Of a stretch of DNA of 20,952 nt, positions 8,963 through 16,406 are shown piece after piece. The first letter of the stretch is position 1; the number at the start of each line of letters is the position of its first letter. The notes beneath the pieces are model-generated. The model made no database searches and was not told the DNA's origin. It saw only the letters and a list, made by a program, of their open reading frames with translations. The stretch covers positions 1 to 20,952 of the forward strand of contig CAZMJM010000009.1 in NCBI GenBank assembly GCA_964566875.1, read 5' to 3'. Source of the stretch: CAZEQH01 sp964566875 (GTDB lineage Bacteria; Patescibacteriota; Minisyncoccia; Minisyncoccales; JANBVM01). Both the position numbers and the translations under genes were made by a program.

Positions 8963-10741
8963 ATGTCAGAAAAAGTAAAAAGAATGGCAGGTAAGACCAT
9001 ACCCTTTGTTATGATAATGGGTTTGATTTGCCTGCTGGCCGGGATGATTTTCAATGTAGGAGTATCAGAGGAGGAACAATTGGTTAAGGCAGATACAGCC
9101 ACCACCACGGTAACCATCGGTAACAAGGCGCCAGACTGGGTTCAGTTCGCCGAGGAAGCATCGGAATCTTCGGCGGCCAATCCTACCAACGCCGGCGACG
9201 ACGTCAGCTGGAATGCCATAGCCACGGACCTGAATGGAGACGACTATTACCTCTTGATTTGCAGTACCAGTTCCGCACCCACGGCCAATGATGGGGCAGA
9301 ACCTGACTGTGCCGGAGGAGCCTCTTATGAATGGGCCGTATCTTCCAATACTGCTACCAATACTACCAGTACGGCTACATACACCACCCAGGACTCAGAC
9401 CCGGAAGCCAATAACTGGTATGCCTTTATCTGCGACGACAATTTGTCTGGCGCCAGATGTAATACGACCTATGCGACGGGAACCGGGAACACGGCTTCAC
9501 CGTTTGTGGTGAATCACCGTCCTGACCTTGATGCTTTGAGCAACAACAGTCCCCAGGACCCGAGCGGGACCGTTACCTGGAGTACCAACGCCAATACCTC
9601 AGACCCCGACAGCTACGGCGGCCAGGATACCGTCAGGCTGCATATCTGTCAGACAGCCGGCTGGAATACTTCCACGGCCCAGTGTTTGGGCAGTGCCTGG
9701 TGTTCCTCTACGGCCGTAGTATCCAATCCCAGCTGCAGCTACAATCTGGGTTCGGTGGTCCAGGATAGGACCTATCAGGCCTTTGCCTATCTGGTGGATA
9801 ATGAAGGGTTTGCGTATTCAGCCCAGGCTTCCAGCAGCGATTACGATGTCAATAACGTGGCTCCAACCATTACGGCCGCCAGCATCAACCTGCTTGATAC
9901 CGACGGTTCCGGAAACCTGCAATTGCTTCCTGGCTATGCAGCCACCGCCACCCCCGGTTTCTCGGTGGAGGCGACCATCAGTGATGACAACAGCTGCGAG
10001 GCCTACGGCGGGGCTAGTGAAATAAACGCCACTTCCAGTATCGCCTTTATCTATCGTTCAGGGATAGGGGCCGCCAGCTGTGACAGCGCAGGAGAGGCCA
10101 ACCCCAACAACTGTTATGTAATAGTGGGAACATGTCAGCTAGGCCCGTGCGGAGGTTCAGGAGATTCTGATGTTACCACCACCTGTTCTTTCAGTCTTTG
10201 GTTTGTAGCGGAACCTACTACGGGAACGGCTACTTCACAGAGCCCATGGTGGGAGGAGGAGTGGCTGGCTTCGGTAAAGGCGGTAGATAATGATTTTGCC
10301 AGCAGTACTACTGAAAGTTCCAACGGCAATGAGCTGGCGAGTATGTTGGCTTATGACCTTGTGACCGATACCATAAACTACGGTACGGTTTCTCCATCTG
10401 AAATCAGCGACCAGGCTACTTCCACTGTGCAGGCAACCGGCAACGTGGGCATGGATGAGAATCTCTCCGGTGTTAACATGGACAGGGTGGGAGGCGGTGG
10501 TTCCATTGCCATTGGAAATCAGCATTATGCCACTACCTCGGGATTTTCCTACTGGGCAGGGACGACCACCACGGTAGGCGCCGTGGAATTGGAACTAAAT
10601 TGTCCCAAATCAACCTCCACCAGCACCCCGGCCGAAAAAGATACCTATTGGCTGATATTGATTCCCAACAGCATTTCTACCGGCGTCTTTAACGGAACCA
10701 ACACCATTGCGGCAGTAACCTCAGAAGGAACGGACTGGTAG
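8963..10741 (+). CDS. Secreted Cys-containing beta-domain surface protein with Trp-ending C-terminal module
   Basis: This 592-residue protein has an N-terminal signal peptide or anchor (hydrophobic residues about 12-35). The body is Ser/Thr/Asn/Asp-rich. Residues about 50-180 and 185-300 are two related Ig/cadherin-like units of the type DxxSY or DxxxYxxxIC, with paired Cys. Residues about 305-592 are clearly homologous to the last 270 residues of the giant protein ending at 4709: both share IYRSG, a Cys-rich stretch, WxAxVxAxD, then DxxxYG, and a final domain with I-P, G-x-[FY]-x-G-x-N-T and a Trp as the last residue. There is no membrane helix or sortase motif at the C-terminus. The next gene encodes a membrane-anchored DUF916-like protein, which makes a secreted-protein/anchor pair plausible (inference). 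The function is otherwise unknown. Confidence 0.8.
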   Translation: MSEKVKRMAGKTIPFVMIMGLICLLAGMIFNVGVSEEEQLVKADTATTTVTIGNKAPDWVQFAEEASESSAANPTNAGDDVSWNAIATDLNGDDYYLLICSTSSAPTANDGAEPDCAGGASYEWAVSSNTATNTTSTATYTTQDSDPEANNWYAFICDDNLSGARCNTTYATGTGNTASPFVVNHRPDLDALSNNSPQDPSGTVTWSTNANTSDPDSYGGQDTVRLHICQTAGWNTSTAQCLGSAWCSSTAVVSNPSCSYNLGSVVQDRTYQAFAYLVDNEGFAYSAQASSSDYDVNNVAPTITAASINLLDTDGSGNLQLLPGYAATATPGFSVEATISDDNSCEAYGGASEINATSSIAFIYRSGIGAASCDSAGEANPNNCYVIVGTCQLGPCGGSGDSDVTTTCSFSLWFVAEPTTGTATSQSPWWEEEWLASVKAVDNDFASSTTESSNGNELASMLAYDLVTDTINYGTVSPSEISDQATSTVQATGNVGMDENLSGVNMDRVGGGGSIAIGNQHYATTSGFSYWAGTTTTVGAVELELNCPKSTSTSTPAEKDTYWLILIPNSISTGVFNGTNTIAAVTSEGTDW

Positions 10742-10800
10742 CGCGGCTCTGGCCATAAGCTGTCTCTTGTGTAAGGATGAGAAGTGGATGCAGGCAATTC

Positions 10801-11754
10801 ATGGTTTTTAAGAAAATAAACCAAATTTTGGTTGTTGTTTCTTTGATTTTTCTCCTGGCTTGGGCTCAACGAGCCCAAGCAGGTTTTGGTATTTCACCGC
10901 CCTACGTCCAGAACAGCAATCTGACCCGTAACTCTTATTACGAACAGAAGATTTATCTGGGCCGGAGCGATCCGGCAGATGAATTGAGAGTGGAGGTTAC
11001 CATTGACGTACCCGGGGCCAACGACTGGATATCCATAGACAAGGGGACTTCGTTCATCATCCCCAAGGGACAGAAGCAGATACCCATGACGGTCGGGGTG
11101 AGGGTACCGGACGACGCCGAATTCGGTGTCTATGAAGGCAATATCAGGGTAAGGGTTTTTCCGACCGGCCCCGAAAGACAGGGGCAGGTTTCCATTGTCC
11201 TCGGCGCCCAGATAGACGTGGACCTTGACGTTCTAGACAAGAAAATTTACGACTTTAAGGTATGGAAAGTCAATATACCCAACCTGGAGGAGGGTCACAA
11301 GTTCTGGTGGCTCTATTTTCCGGGGAAAATCCAGTTCGTCACCGAAATAGAAAATCTGGGTAACATTAAGTCCGCTCCCACCAAGGTAGAACTCAAGGTT
11401 TATGACAGCAAGGGGGAAAAGCTTCTGGAGAGCATGGAGACTGAGGACATCGATACCGTGAGCCCGTTCTCCACAGAGACCATTACCGTGAATTTCCCGA
11501 CTCACCTGCCGGCCGGCAGTTACGAAGCCGAATTCAAGGTATTCAAGGGAGAGGAATTGTCCCGGGGAGGAAAACTGCATGTCAGTATCCTGCCCTACGG
11601 TACCCTGCCTGATTATCAGGGATATGGCTTTGAAGGACTGAGTCTTTTCAATAAGATTACGGTGATCGCCTTGGGTATTTTCGTCGTCATTTTATTGGCA
11701 TTGGCGGGCTATGGAATATACAGGGTATGGAAAAAGAGAAAAAGAAAAATTTGA
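10801..11754 (+). CDS. Membrane-anchored DUF916/WxL-interacting-protein-like surface protein
   Basis: I prefer the ATG at 10801 (317 residues), which gives a classic signal peptide ending in AQA and has a weak AGG 6 nt upstream; an ATG at 10777 would add eight residues. The mature part starts GFGISPP and forms two beta-sandwich domains (about 25-135 and 140-275). The first has a chaperone-like or COG1470-like pattern (YEQKIYLGRS, then WISIDKG, then IPMTVGVRVPDDAEFGVYEG). The second holds ENLGN and LPAGSYEAEFKVFKGEE. A single TM helix (about 287-308) and a strongly basic cytoplasmic tail end the protein. Signal peptide, two beta-sandwiches, TM and basic tail in about 320 residues is the architecture of Firmicutes WxL-interacting proteins (DUF916 plus DUF3324). 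I assign it by architecture, so it may only be analogous. It ends in TGA, which supports the standard genetic code. Confidence 0.75.
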   Translation: MVFKKINQILVVVSLIFLLAWAQRAQAGFGISPPYVQNSNLTRNSYYEQKIYLGRSDPADELRVEVTIDVPGANDWISIDKGTSFIIPKGQKQIPMTVGVRVPDDAEFGVYEGNIRVRVFPTGPERQGQVSIVLGAQIDVDLDVLDKKIYDFKVWKVNIPNLEEGHKFWWLYFPGKIQFVTEIENLGNIKSAPTKVELKVYDSKGEKLLESMETEDIDTVSPFSTETITVNFPTHLPAGSYEAEFKVFKGEELSRGGKLHVSILPYGTLPDYQGYGFEGLSLFNKITVIALGIFVVILLALAGYGIYRVWKKRKRKI

Positions 11755-11762
11755 GTCCGCCT

Positions 11763-12905
11763 ATGGTGTCTGCGAAAAGACCAATCTTTTCAATCTTGCT
11801 GATCCTGGGGCTAATTTTTAGTCCCTTTTCGTTTAACGCCAGACTCTTTTCTTTTAATAGTAACAGGGCGGAAGCGGATGATGTTTCCACCACCGTACAC
11901 ATAACGGTCTGCGGCAACGGTCTGGTAGAAGAGGGTGAACTTTGCGATGACGGAGCGGATAACGGCCGCTACAGCTCCTCGGGTTCCGGGAGATACTGCA
12001 ACACCACCTGTGACGGCTGGGGACCCTATTGCGGAGACGGGATTTATCACCAGGAATACGGAGAGGAGTGCGATGACGGCAACAATGAGTCCAACGACGG
12101 CTGCACAGCAGCGTGTGAAATAGAAGAAGGGGGAGGAACCACCGGGGGGGGAGGGCCCTTTCCCGGCGGGAGCTTCACCCCTCCCCTGACCACCGGCGTG
12201 GTTATCAAGGGAAAGGCTTATCCCAACGCCGACGTCCAGCTGCTGAGAGAGGGAGAAGTAATAGGGCTGACCAAGGCCAATGCCCTGGCAGATTTTGCCT
12301 TTACTCTCAGCGACGTTAATCCGGGAGTGACTACCTTCGGTTTCTGGGCCGAGGATATCCACGGCATCAAGTCCATCTTTGTTACCGTTACCTTCCAGGT
12401 GGTACCCGATGCCATTACCAATGTTTCCGGGGTTTTCCTGCCGCCGACTATCCAGACTGACGAACCTTCTGTCGGCAAGGGCGAGGAGATTGTGATATCG
12501 GGCCAGACCATTCCCGAGACCCGGGTCTACATCTATATCTCTTCAACCCAAATAATTAAGGAAGCAGAGAGTGCCATTAACGGTGTCTGGGAATTGACGC
12601 TGGATACCACACCTCTGGAAGAGAACAGCTTCCATACGGCCAAAGCCATGTTCAAATCCACGCTGGGAGGCCTGGCCGCTGAGAGCGGTTTCAGCAAGTT
12701 CGTGAGCTTCTACGTAGGAGAGGGCGCTCCGGCCGGAACTTTGTGCGCGGGAGCCGACCTGAATGGGGACGGTCGGGTCAATCTCGGAGATTTTTCCATC
12801 CTCTTGTACCACTGGGGCACGGGAAACGTCTGTGCCGACCAGAATCAGGACGGCACGGTCAATCTGGCGGATTTTTCCATCATGATGTACTACTGGACCG
12901 GCTAG
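11763..12905 (+). CDS. Secreted DUF4215 / Ig-like / type I dockerin protein
   Basis: I prefer the ATG at 11763 (380 residues, 8 bp after the previous stop); an ATG at 11727 would add 12 Lys/Glu-rich residues and overlap the upstream gene by 28 bp. Neither has a Shine-Dalgarno sequence. Order of parts: signal peptide (about 1-38), two Cys-rich DUF4215 (Myxococcus-type) repeats (about 50-120) with CGNGLVEEGELCDDG and EECDDGNNESNDGC, a Gly/Pro-rich linker, two Ig-like beta-sandwiches (about 143-215 and 225-318), and a C-terminal dockerin (about 328-380). The dockerin has two complete F-hand loops, DLNGDGRVNLGD and DQNQDGTVNLAD, with every calcium-ligand position filled, each followed by FS. It should bind a cohesin in a calcium-dependent way, and two membrane-anchored cohesin genes follow. 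No glycoside hydrolase domain is present, so this is not a cellulosomal enzyme. A G8 tract (12144-12151) lies in the linker. Confidence 0.9.
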   Translation: MVSAKRPIFSILLILGLIFSPFSFNARLFSFNSNRAEADDVSTTVHITVCGNGLVEEGELCDDGADNGRYSSSGSGRYCNTTCDGWGPYCGDGIYHQEYGEECDDGNNESNDGCTAACEIEEGGGTTGGGGPFPGGSFTPPLTTGVVIKGKAYPNADVQLLREGEVIGLTKANALADFAFTLSDVNPGVTTFGFWAEDIHGIKSIFVTVTFQVVPDAITNVSGVFLPPTIQTDEPSVGKGEEIVISGQTIPETRVYIYISSTQIIKEAESAINGVWELTLDTTPLEENSFHTAKAMFKSTLGGLAAESGFSKFVSFYVGEGAPAGTLCAGADLNGDGRVNLGDFSILLYHWGTGNVCADQNQDGTVNLADFSIMMYYWTG

Positions 12906-12914
12906 AAACTGGAA

Positions 12915-12946
12915 TTGTCACACAAAAGGATATAGAATGTAATAAT
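12915..12946 (+). promoter_or_regulatory. Possible weak promoter ahead of the cohesin genes
   Basis: The 80-bp AT-rich gap contains TTGTCA (12915-12920) and TGTAATAAT (12938-12946), but the spacing of 19-20 bp is long. No terminator is visible after the dockerin gene, so the cohesin genes could equally be read from upstream. Confidence 0.25.
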
Positions 12947-12985
12947 ACATAAAGGGCAAAAAAAGATAAAAAATAATTCAAAAAT

Positions 12986-13987
12986 ATGAAAAGGAAAAAT
13001 TTCGTTTATAATTGGTGGTTTTTAGCGGGGCTTTTGTCATTCTTCTTATATCCCGCCGTAACCCATGGAGCCGTCCTATATCTGGAGCCCAGCAGCGGAG
13101 AATACCGGGCCGGAGACAGTTTCATCATGGAGGCCAGGATAGATACTCAGGGGGAATGCATCAACGCCGTGGAGGTGGATATAGCTTTTCCCAATGATTT
13201 ATTGGCTTTGGAAGATTTCAGCACCGGGGACTCTATCCTCAGCCACTGGATAGAGAAACCAACTACGGCCGACATCAACAGAATAAACGATGAGGGGAAG
13301 ATGTCGTTTTCAGGGGGTATACCCGGGGGTTACTGCGGTAGAATTGCCGGAGACCCGTCCCTGACCAATATTTTGGGGAAGATCATTTTCAGGATTCCCA
13401 GCTTAACCATCGGGGGGAGTAAGGACAGTTCGGCCGAGATAAAGATACTTTCCGATTCCAGGGTTTTTTTACACGACGGGAGAGGTACGGAGGCTAAACT
13501 CAATGTCCAGCCGGCCGAAATATTCATCTCCGATAAGGCTACCGGTACCCGGAGCCAGTGGGATGAACAGTTGGCTGCCGATGACATTCCCCCGGAACCA
13601 TTCGTCATAGAGTTGAAGAGCAATCCTGCCATGTTTGACGGCCAGTACTTTATCGTCTTCTGGACCCTGGATAAACAGACCGGAGTAGACCATTTCGAGG
13701 TCAAGGAAGGGGCGAGAGATTTCAAGCCTGCCGAGAGTCCCTACCTTTTAGAAGACCAGACCTTGAACGGCAAGATAATAGTCAAGGCCGTAGATAAGGC
13801 CGGGAATGAAAGACTGGTAGAATATCTCCCGGAGGAAAATCTGGTTGTCAGGCTGGAACAGAGTAATGTCTCCTGGGGGGTAATAGTTATGCTGATAGAA
13901 TTGGCCGTAGTCATTATGATAGGGTTATCAACCTTATCTATTAAGAATCATCACCATCCCTCAGAAGAAGACGGGCAGGATGGGTAA
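12986..13987 (+). CDS. Membrane-anchored cohesin-domain protein (first copy)
   Basis: This 333-residue protein has a signal peptide (about 8-28), a cohesin domain (about 30-180), an Ig-like domain (about 203-282), one TM helix (about 297-317) and a short hydrophilic tail with three His. Cohesin hallmarks seen: LYLEPSSGEYRAGDSFIMEARIDT, the conserved start with the [YF]-x-x-G-x-x-[FV] pattern; NAVEVDIAFPNDLLALED on the next strands; then GKMSFSGG and GKIIFRI. The domain also has two Cys (about 58 and 117) that could form a disulfide. The second domain includes FWTLDKQTGVDHFEVKE and KAVDKAGNERL, a common Ig-like motif in surface proteins. Likely job: hold dockerin-bearing partners at the membrane, with the dockerin protein encoded immediately upstream the first candidate. 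The ATG lies in an A-rich stretch without a Shine-Dalgarno sequence. Confidence 0.87.
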   Translation: MKRKNFVYNWWFLAGLLSFFLYPAVTHGAVLYLEPSSGEYRAGDSFIMEARIDTQGECINAVEVDIAFPNDLLALEDFSTGDSILSHWIEKPTTADINRINDEGKMSFSGGIPGGYCGRIAGDPSLTNILGKIIFRIPSLTIGGSKDSSAEIKILSDSRVFLHDGRGTEAKLNVQPAEIFISDKATGTRSQWDEQLAADDIPPEPFVIELKSNPAMFDGQYFIVFWTLDKQTGVDHFEVKEGARDFKPAESPYLLEDQTLNGKIIVKAVDKAGNERLVEYLPEENLVVRLEQSNVSWGVIVMLIELAVVIMIGLSTLSIKNHHHPSEEDGQDG

Positions 13988-14008
13988 AAATTCCAACGCC
14001 GACCTTTC

Positions 14009-15727
14009 ATGGAAAAACAATCTTTTTATATTTTACTGTTATTATCCTCTCTTTTAATAATGGGGACGGCGGCTCAAAATGTTGAAGCTGCTTCCTTTTT
14101 CATGTCTCCCGAAACGGGCTCTTATTCCCTGGGCTCTACCTTTCCCGTCAGCTTGATGGTGGACAGCGGAGACATTCCCATTAATGCGGCAGAGGCCGTG
14201 CTGAGTTTTAATCCTGGAGAGTTGGAAGTACTGGATGTTTCCCAGGGCAGCTCCATATTCAGTTTCTGGGCCACAGGACCTTCTTTTTCCAATGCCCGCG
14301 GCATAGTGGAGTTTGCCGGGGGCAACTCAAAAAGTTTTATTGGCTCCTCGGGCAGCATTATCACCATCACCTTTAGGGTATTAGCTGTCGCCGAAACAAA
14401 ACTGAATTTTTCTGCCGGCTCCATCATGGCTGCCGACGGCAAGGCTACCAACGTACTGACTGACATGAGGGGAGCGGCTTATAATTTGCAGCCGAAGATG
14501 ACTATTCCTCCTTCAGAGAAAGGTCAGGGGTCTGTGATTATAACCGAAGGTTCCCCCCAATTGCCTTTTGTTTCTTCTCTTACCCATCCGAGTGAAGGAG
14601 AATGGTACGCCGACAGCGATCCGGAATTTTCATGGGAACTTCCTCCTGACGTGACCGGAGTGAGGATACTTTTAGATGGTAAGTCCAGCACCGCACCGAC
14701 AGAAGAATATTCTACACCTATCTCAGAAAAATCATATAAGAGTGTTCCGGACGGCATATGGTACTTTCACATAAGGTTCAAAAATAATTATGGCTGGGGA
14801 GAGATATCACACAAGAGGATATTGATAGATACTGAACCCCCTCAATCTTTCGATATAAGCGTTGATAATGGGGGAGATGAGACCGACCCTGCTCCCACTC
14901 TTAGTTTTGAGTCGCAGGACTCGCTGTCTGGAATTAACTATTATGAGGTGAAGACAGGAGAAGAAGAGCCCTTGATAATAGAAAGACCCTATTATAAAAT
15001 TACGCCGCACGGACCGGGAGATTATACTCTAATAGTTAAGGCGATAGACAAAGCTAAAAATTCCAACGTACAAACAAAAACCTTCACTATCACACCTATC
15101 GCCAGTCCTGTTATTTCCGATTATCCCGATACCGATATGGTCGGCGGAGTGTTGACCATCAAGGGTACCTCTGGTTTTCCTGGCGGTTTGGTTAATATTT
15201 TTATTTCCAAAGACGGAGAGCAGGCGGAAGAGAGGCAAACGGGGACCGATAACAGCGGGAAGTGGTCTTTTATCTATGAAAAAAAACTGGAGGAAGGGAT
15301 TTATAAGGTCTGGGCCGAAGCTCATGATTACCGCGGCGCTGAAAGCGCTCCAAGCGATAAAATCACCATTATCGTAACCCAGCCTTTCTTGTTAAGAATA
15401 GGAAAGACCGTCATAGACTACCTTACCGTCATATTAACCTTGGCCGGCCTGCTGGTTATTCTGGCGGCAGGATTCTTTTATATACGGAACAAGGTGAAAG
15501 AATGGAGGGGCCGCTTAAAGAAGGAAACCAGGGAAGTCGCCCAGAGCGTGGTTAAAGGATTTTCTCTTCTGGAGAAGGAAATACAGGGGCAGATAGAGTA
15601 TCTGGATAAGAAGCCTGGCTTAAGTGACAGCGAACAGGAGATCTACGAGAAACTTAAGAAAGCTCTTGATAAATCAAAAGGAATTATAGGCAAGGAAATT
15701 GACGACATAGAGGAAGAGCTGAAATAG
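14009..15727 (+). CDS. Membrane-anchored cohesin-domain protein (second copy) with cytoplasmic helical tail
   Basis: The gene is 21 bp downstream of the first cohesin gene. The 572-residue product has a signal peptide (about 6-27), a cohesin domain (about 28-161; FFMSPETGSYSLGSTFPVSL, then NAAEAVLSFNPGELEVLDV, then GIVEFAGG and GSIITITFRVL), three Ig-like domains (about 188-275, 280-365 and 370-460) and a TM helix (about 473-493). A charged tail of about 80 residues follows and is probably coiled coil (many Glu/Lys/Leu heptads to the end). The middle Ig-like domain (SGINYYEVKTGEEE, KAIDKAKNS) is paralogous to the one in the upstream gene. The long helical cytoplasmic tail is the main difference between the two cohesin proteins and could mediate dimerisation or an intracellular contact (inference). 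Dockerin binding is the expected external function. Confidence 0.87.
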   Translation: MEKQSFYILLLLSSLLIMGTAAQNVEAASFFMSPETGSYSLGSTFPVSLMVDSGDIPINAAEAVLSFNPGELEVLDVSQGSSIFSFWATGPSFSNARGIVEFAGGNSKSFIGSSGSIITITFRVLAVAETKLNFSAGSIMAADGKATNVLTDMRGAAYNLQPKMTIPPSEKGQGSVIITEGSPQLPFVSSLTHPSEGEWYADSDPEFSWELPPDVTGVRILLDGKSSTAPTEEYSTPISEKSYKSVPDGIWYFHIRFKNNYGWGEISHKRILIDTEPPQSFDISVDNGGDETDPAPTLSFESQDSLSGINYYEVKTGEEEPLIIERPYYKITPHGPGDYTLIVKAIDKAKNSNVQTKTFTITPIASPVISDYPDTDMVGGVLTIKGTSGFPGGLVNIFISKDGEQAEERQTGTDNSGKWSFIYEKKLEEGIYKVWAEAHDYRGAESAPSDKITIIVTQPFLLRIGKTVIDYLTVILTLAGLLVILAAGFFYIRNKVKEWRGRLKKETREVAQSVVKGFSLLEKEIQGQIEYLDKKPGLSDSEQEIYEKLKKALDKSKGIIGKEIDDIEEELK

Positions 15728-15750
15728 ATTTTTTGTAATTAAGCATAAAT

Positions 15751-15779
15751 GAAAGAGCGTCTCGGCGAGCTCTTTTTTT
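15751..15779 (+). terminator. Rho-independent terminator after the surface-protein block
   Basis: AAAGAGC (15752-15758) pairs with GCTCTTT (15769-15775) around a 10-nt loop and runs into a T tract to 15779. It sits 24 bp after the stop at 15727, a suitable place to end the transcript. Confidence 0.8.
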
Positions 15780-15800
15780 ACTATATTTTATACAAAAAAG

Positions 15801-15846
15801 TTATCCACAACCTTAAAGTTGACAAACGTTTCATTTGTGAGAAAAT
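15801..15846 (+). promoter_or_regulatory. Promoter of the HTH/giant-protein operon with perfect DnaA-box sequence
   Basis: TTGACA (15819-15824), a 16-bp spacer and GAAAAT (15841-15846) preceded by TG (extended -10 form). Predicted transcription start is near 15853. TTATCCACA (15801-15809), the consensus DnaA box, lies 9 bp upstream of the -35. Confidence 0.6.
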
Positions 15847-15857
15847 AACCTAATAGC

Positions 15858-15907
15858 TTTAATCGCGATACTCGAGAAAGGATTAAATCGCGACCATCGA
15901 GATAAGA
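15858..15907 (+). repeat. Tandem 25-bp direct repeat in the leader
   Basis: Two adjacent units (15858-15882 and 15883-15907) match at 19 of 25 positions. The invariant blocks are AATCGCGA and TCGAGA, separated by a variable 3-bp core. As RNA each unit can fold into a small hairpin, TCGCG pairing with CGAGA across a 5-nt loop, with the same internal G-A mismatch in both. As DNA they could be paired operator sites. The repeats lie just downstream of the predicted start of transcription. Confidence 0.75.
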
Positions 15908-15908
15908 C

Positions 15909-15947
15909 ATAAAAGCGGGGGCCCCCATAAACCCTGCTTTTATTTTT
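15909..15947 (+). terminator. Terminator-like hairpin immediately before the HTH gene
   Basis: ATAAAAGCGGGG (15909-15920) pairs with CCCTGCTTTTAT (15932-15943), a 12-bp stem including one G-U, with an 11-nt loop, followed by TTTTT (15943-15947). It ends 8 bases before the ATG at 15956 and lies downstream of the predicted promoter, so it looks like an attenuator or the 3' end of a short RNA of about 95 nt. Confidence 0.65.
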
Positions 15948-15955
15948 GAATTACC

Positions 15956-16405
15956 ATGGTTAAAAAAAATAGCCCTAAAGGCAAATTCATTTCCTTGAAA
16001 GAGGCAGCCAGGATTTCCGGATATTCTTCAGATTACATAGGTTTCTTAATAAGGGAAGGAAAGATAGAGGGGCGTCCTGTCTATACCAATATAAGCTGGC
16101 AGACTACGGCAGAGGAGGTTTTGGATTACAAAAACCGCACCGCCAAACGAGATGCTAAATCCGGGAAAAAGATGGTCAATAATTTTCGTTATTTTCAAAA
16201 AAGAGCCTCCCGGGAAATGAGAATAATAAAGCTTTTTTTTGCGACTTTCCGCTCGGTCTTGCCGATTATTATTGTTCTGATATTGAGTTTTTCCATCCTG
16301 ATAGGATTTTTCCTTTATATTGGGCTGGATAAAAGAAGTATTTTGAATCCTAAACTCCAGGAAAATCTGGAGATGATTAATGAAGAAGACTCCCTACAAT
16401 ATTAA
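15956..16405 (+). CDS. Membrane-anchored helix-turn-helix protein
   Basis: This 149-residue protein starts with a MerR/excisionase-like helix-turn-helix (about 11-60; FISLKEAARISGYSSDYIGF then LIREGKIEGRPV), with a Trp-containing segment (NISWQTT) after it. A basic linker (61-92), one TM helix (about 100-122) and about 27 residues outside complete it. With the DNA-binding end in the cytoplasm it could be a membrane-tethered regulator, or the HTH may serve as a protein-contact module; the sequence does not decide this. It is co-transcribed with the giant surface gene, whose ATG follows its stop after a single base. The tandem repeats in its leader are possible autoregulatory sites (inference). 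No Shine-Dalgarno sequence is visible before the ATG. Confidence 0.85.
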   Translation: MVKKNSPKGKFISLKEAARISGYSSDYIGFLIREGKIEGRPVYTNISWQTTAEEVLDYKNRTAKRDAKSGKKMVNNFRYFQKRASREMRIIKLFFATFRSVLPIIIVLILSFSILIGFFLYIGLDKRSILNPKLQENLEMINEEDSLQY

Positions 16406-16406
16406 G

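Noticed and set aside
11752..11754. TGA as a sense codon (code 25)
   Set aside because: The protein already ends properly after a TM helix and basic tail, the next gene starts just beyond, and no other frame needs TGA to be read through.
12743..12900. Cellulosome
   Set aside because: The dockerin and cohesins are genuine, but no glycoside hydrolase, carbohydrate-binding module or scaffoldin with multiple cohesins is present in the window.
15801..15809. Replication origin
   Set aside because: There is one perfect DnaA box and no cluster of boxes, and no dnaA, dnaN, gyrase or ribosomal protein L34 gene nearby. A promoter-linked site is the simpler reading.
15858..15907. CRISPR array or known riboswitch (c-di-GMP, fluoride, guanidine-II)
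   Set aside because: There are only two adjacent 25-bp units with no spacers, and I could not match the conserved cores of those riboswitch classes. ACGR loops are absent, so guanidine-II is not supported.
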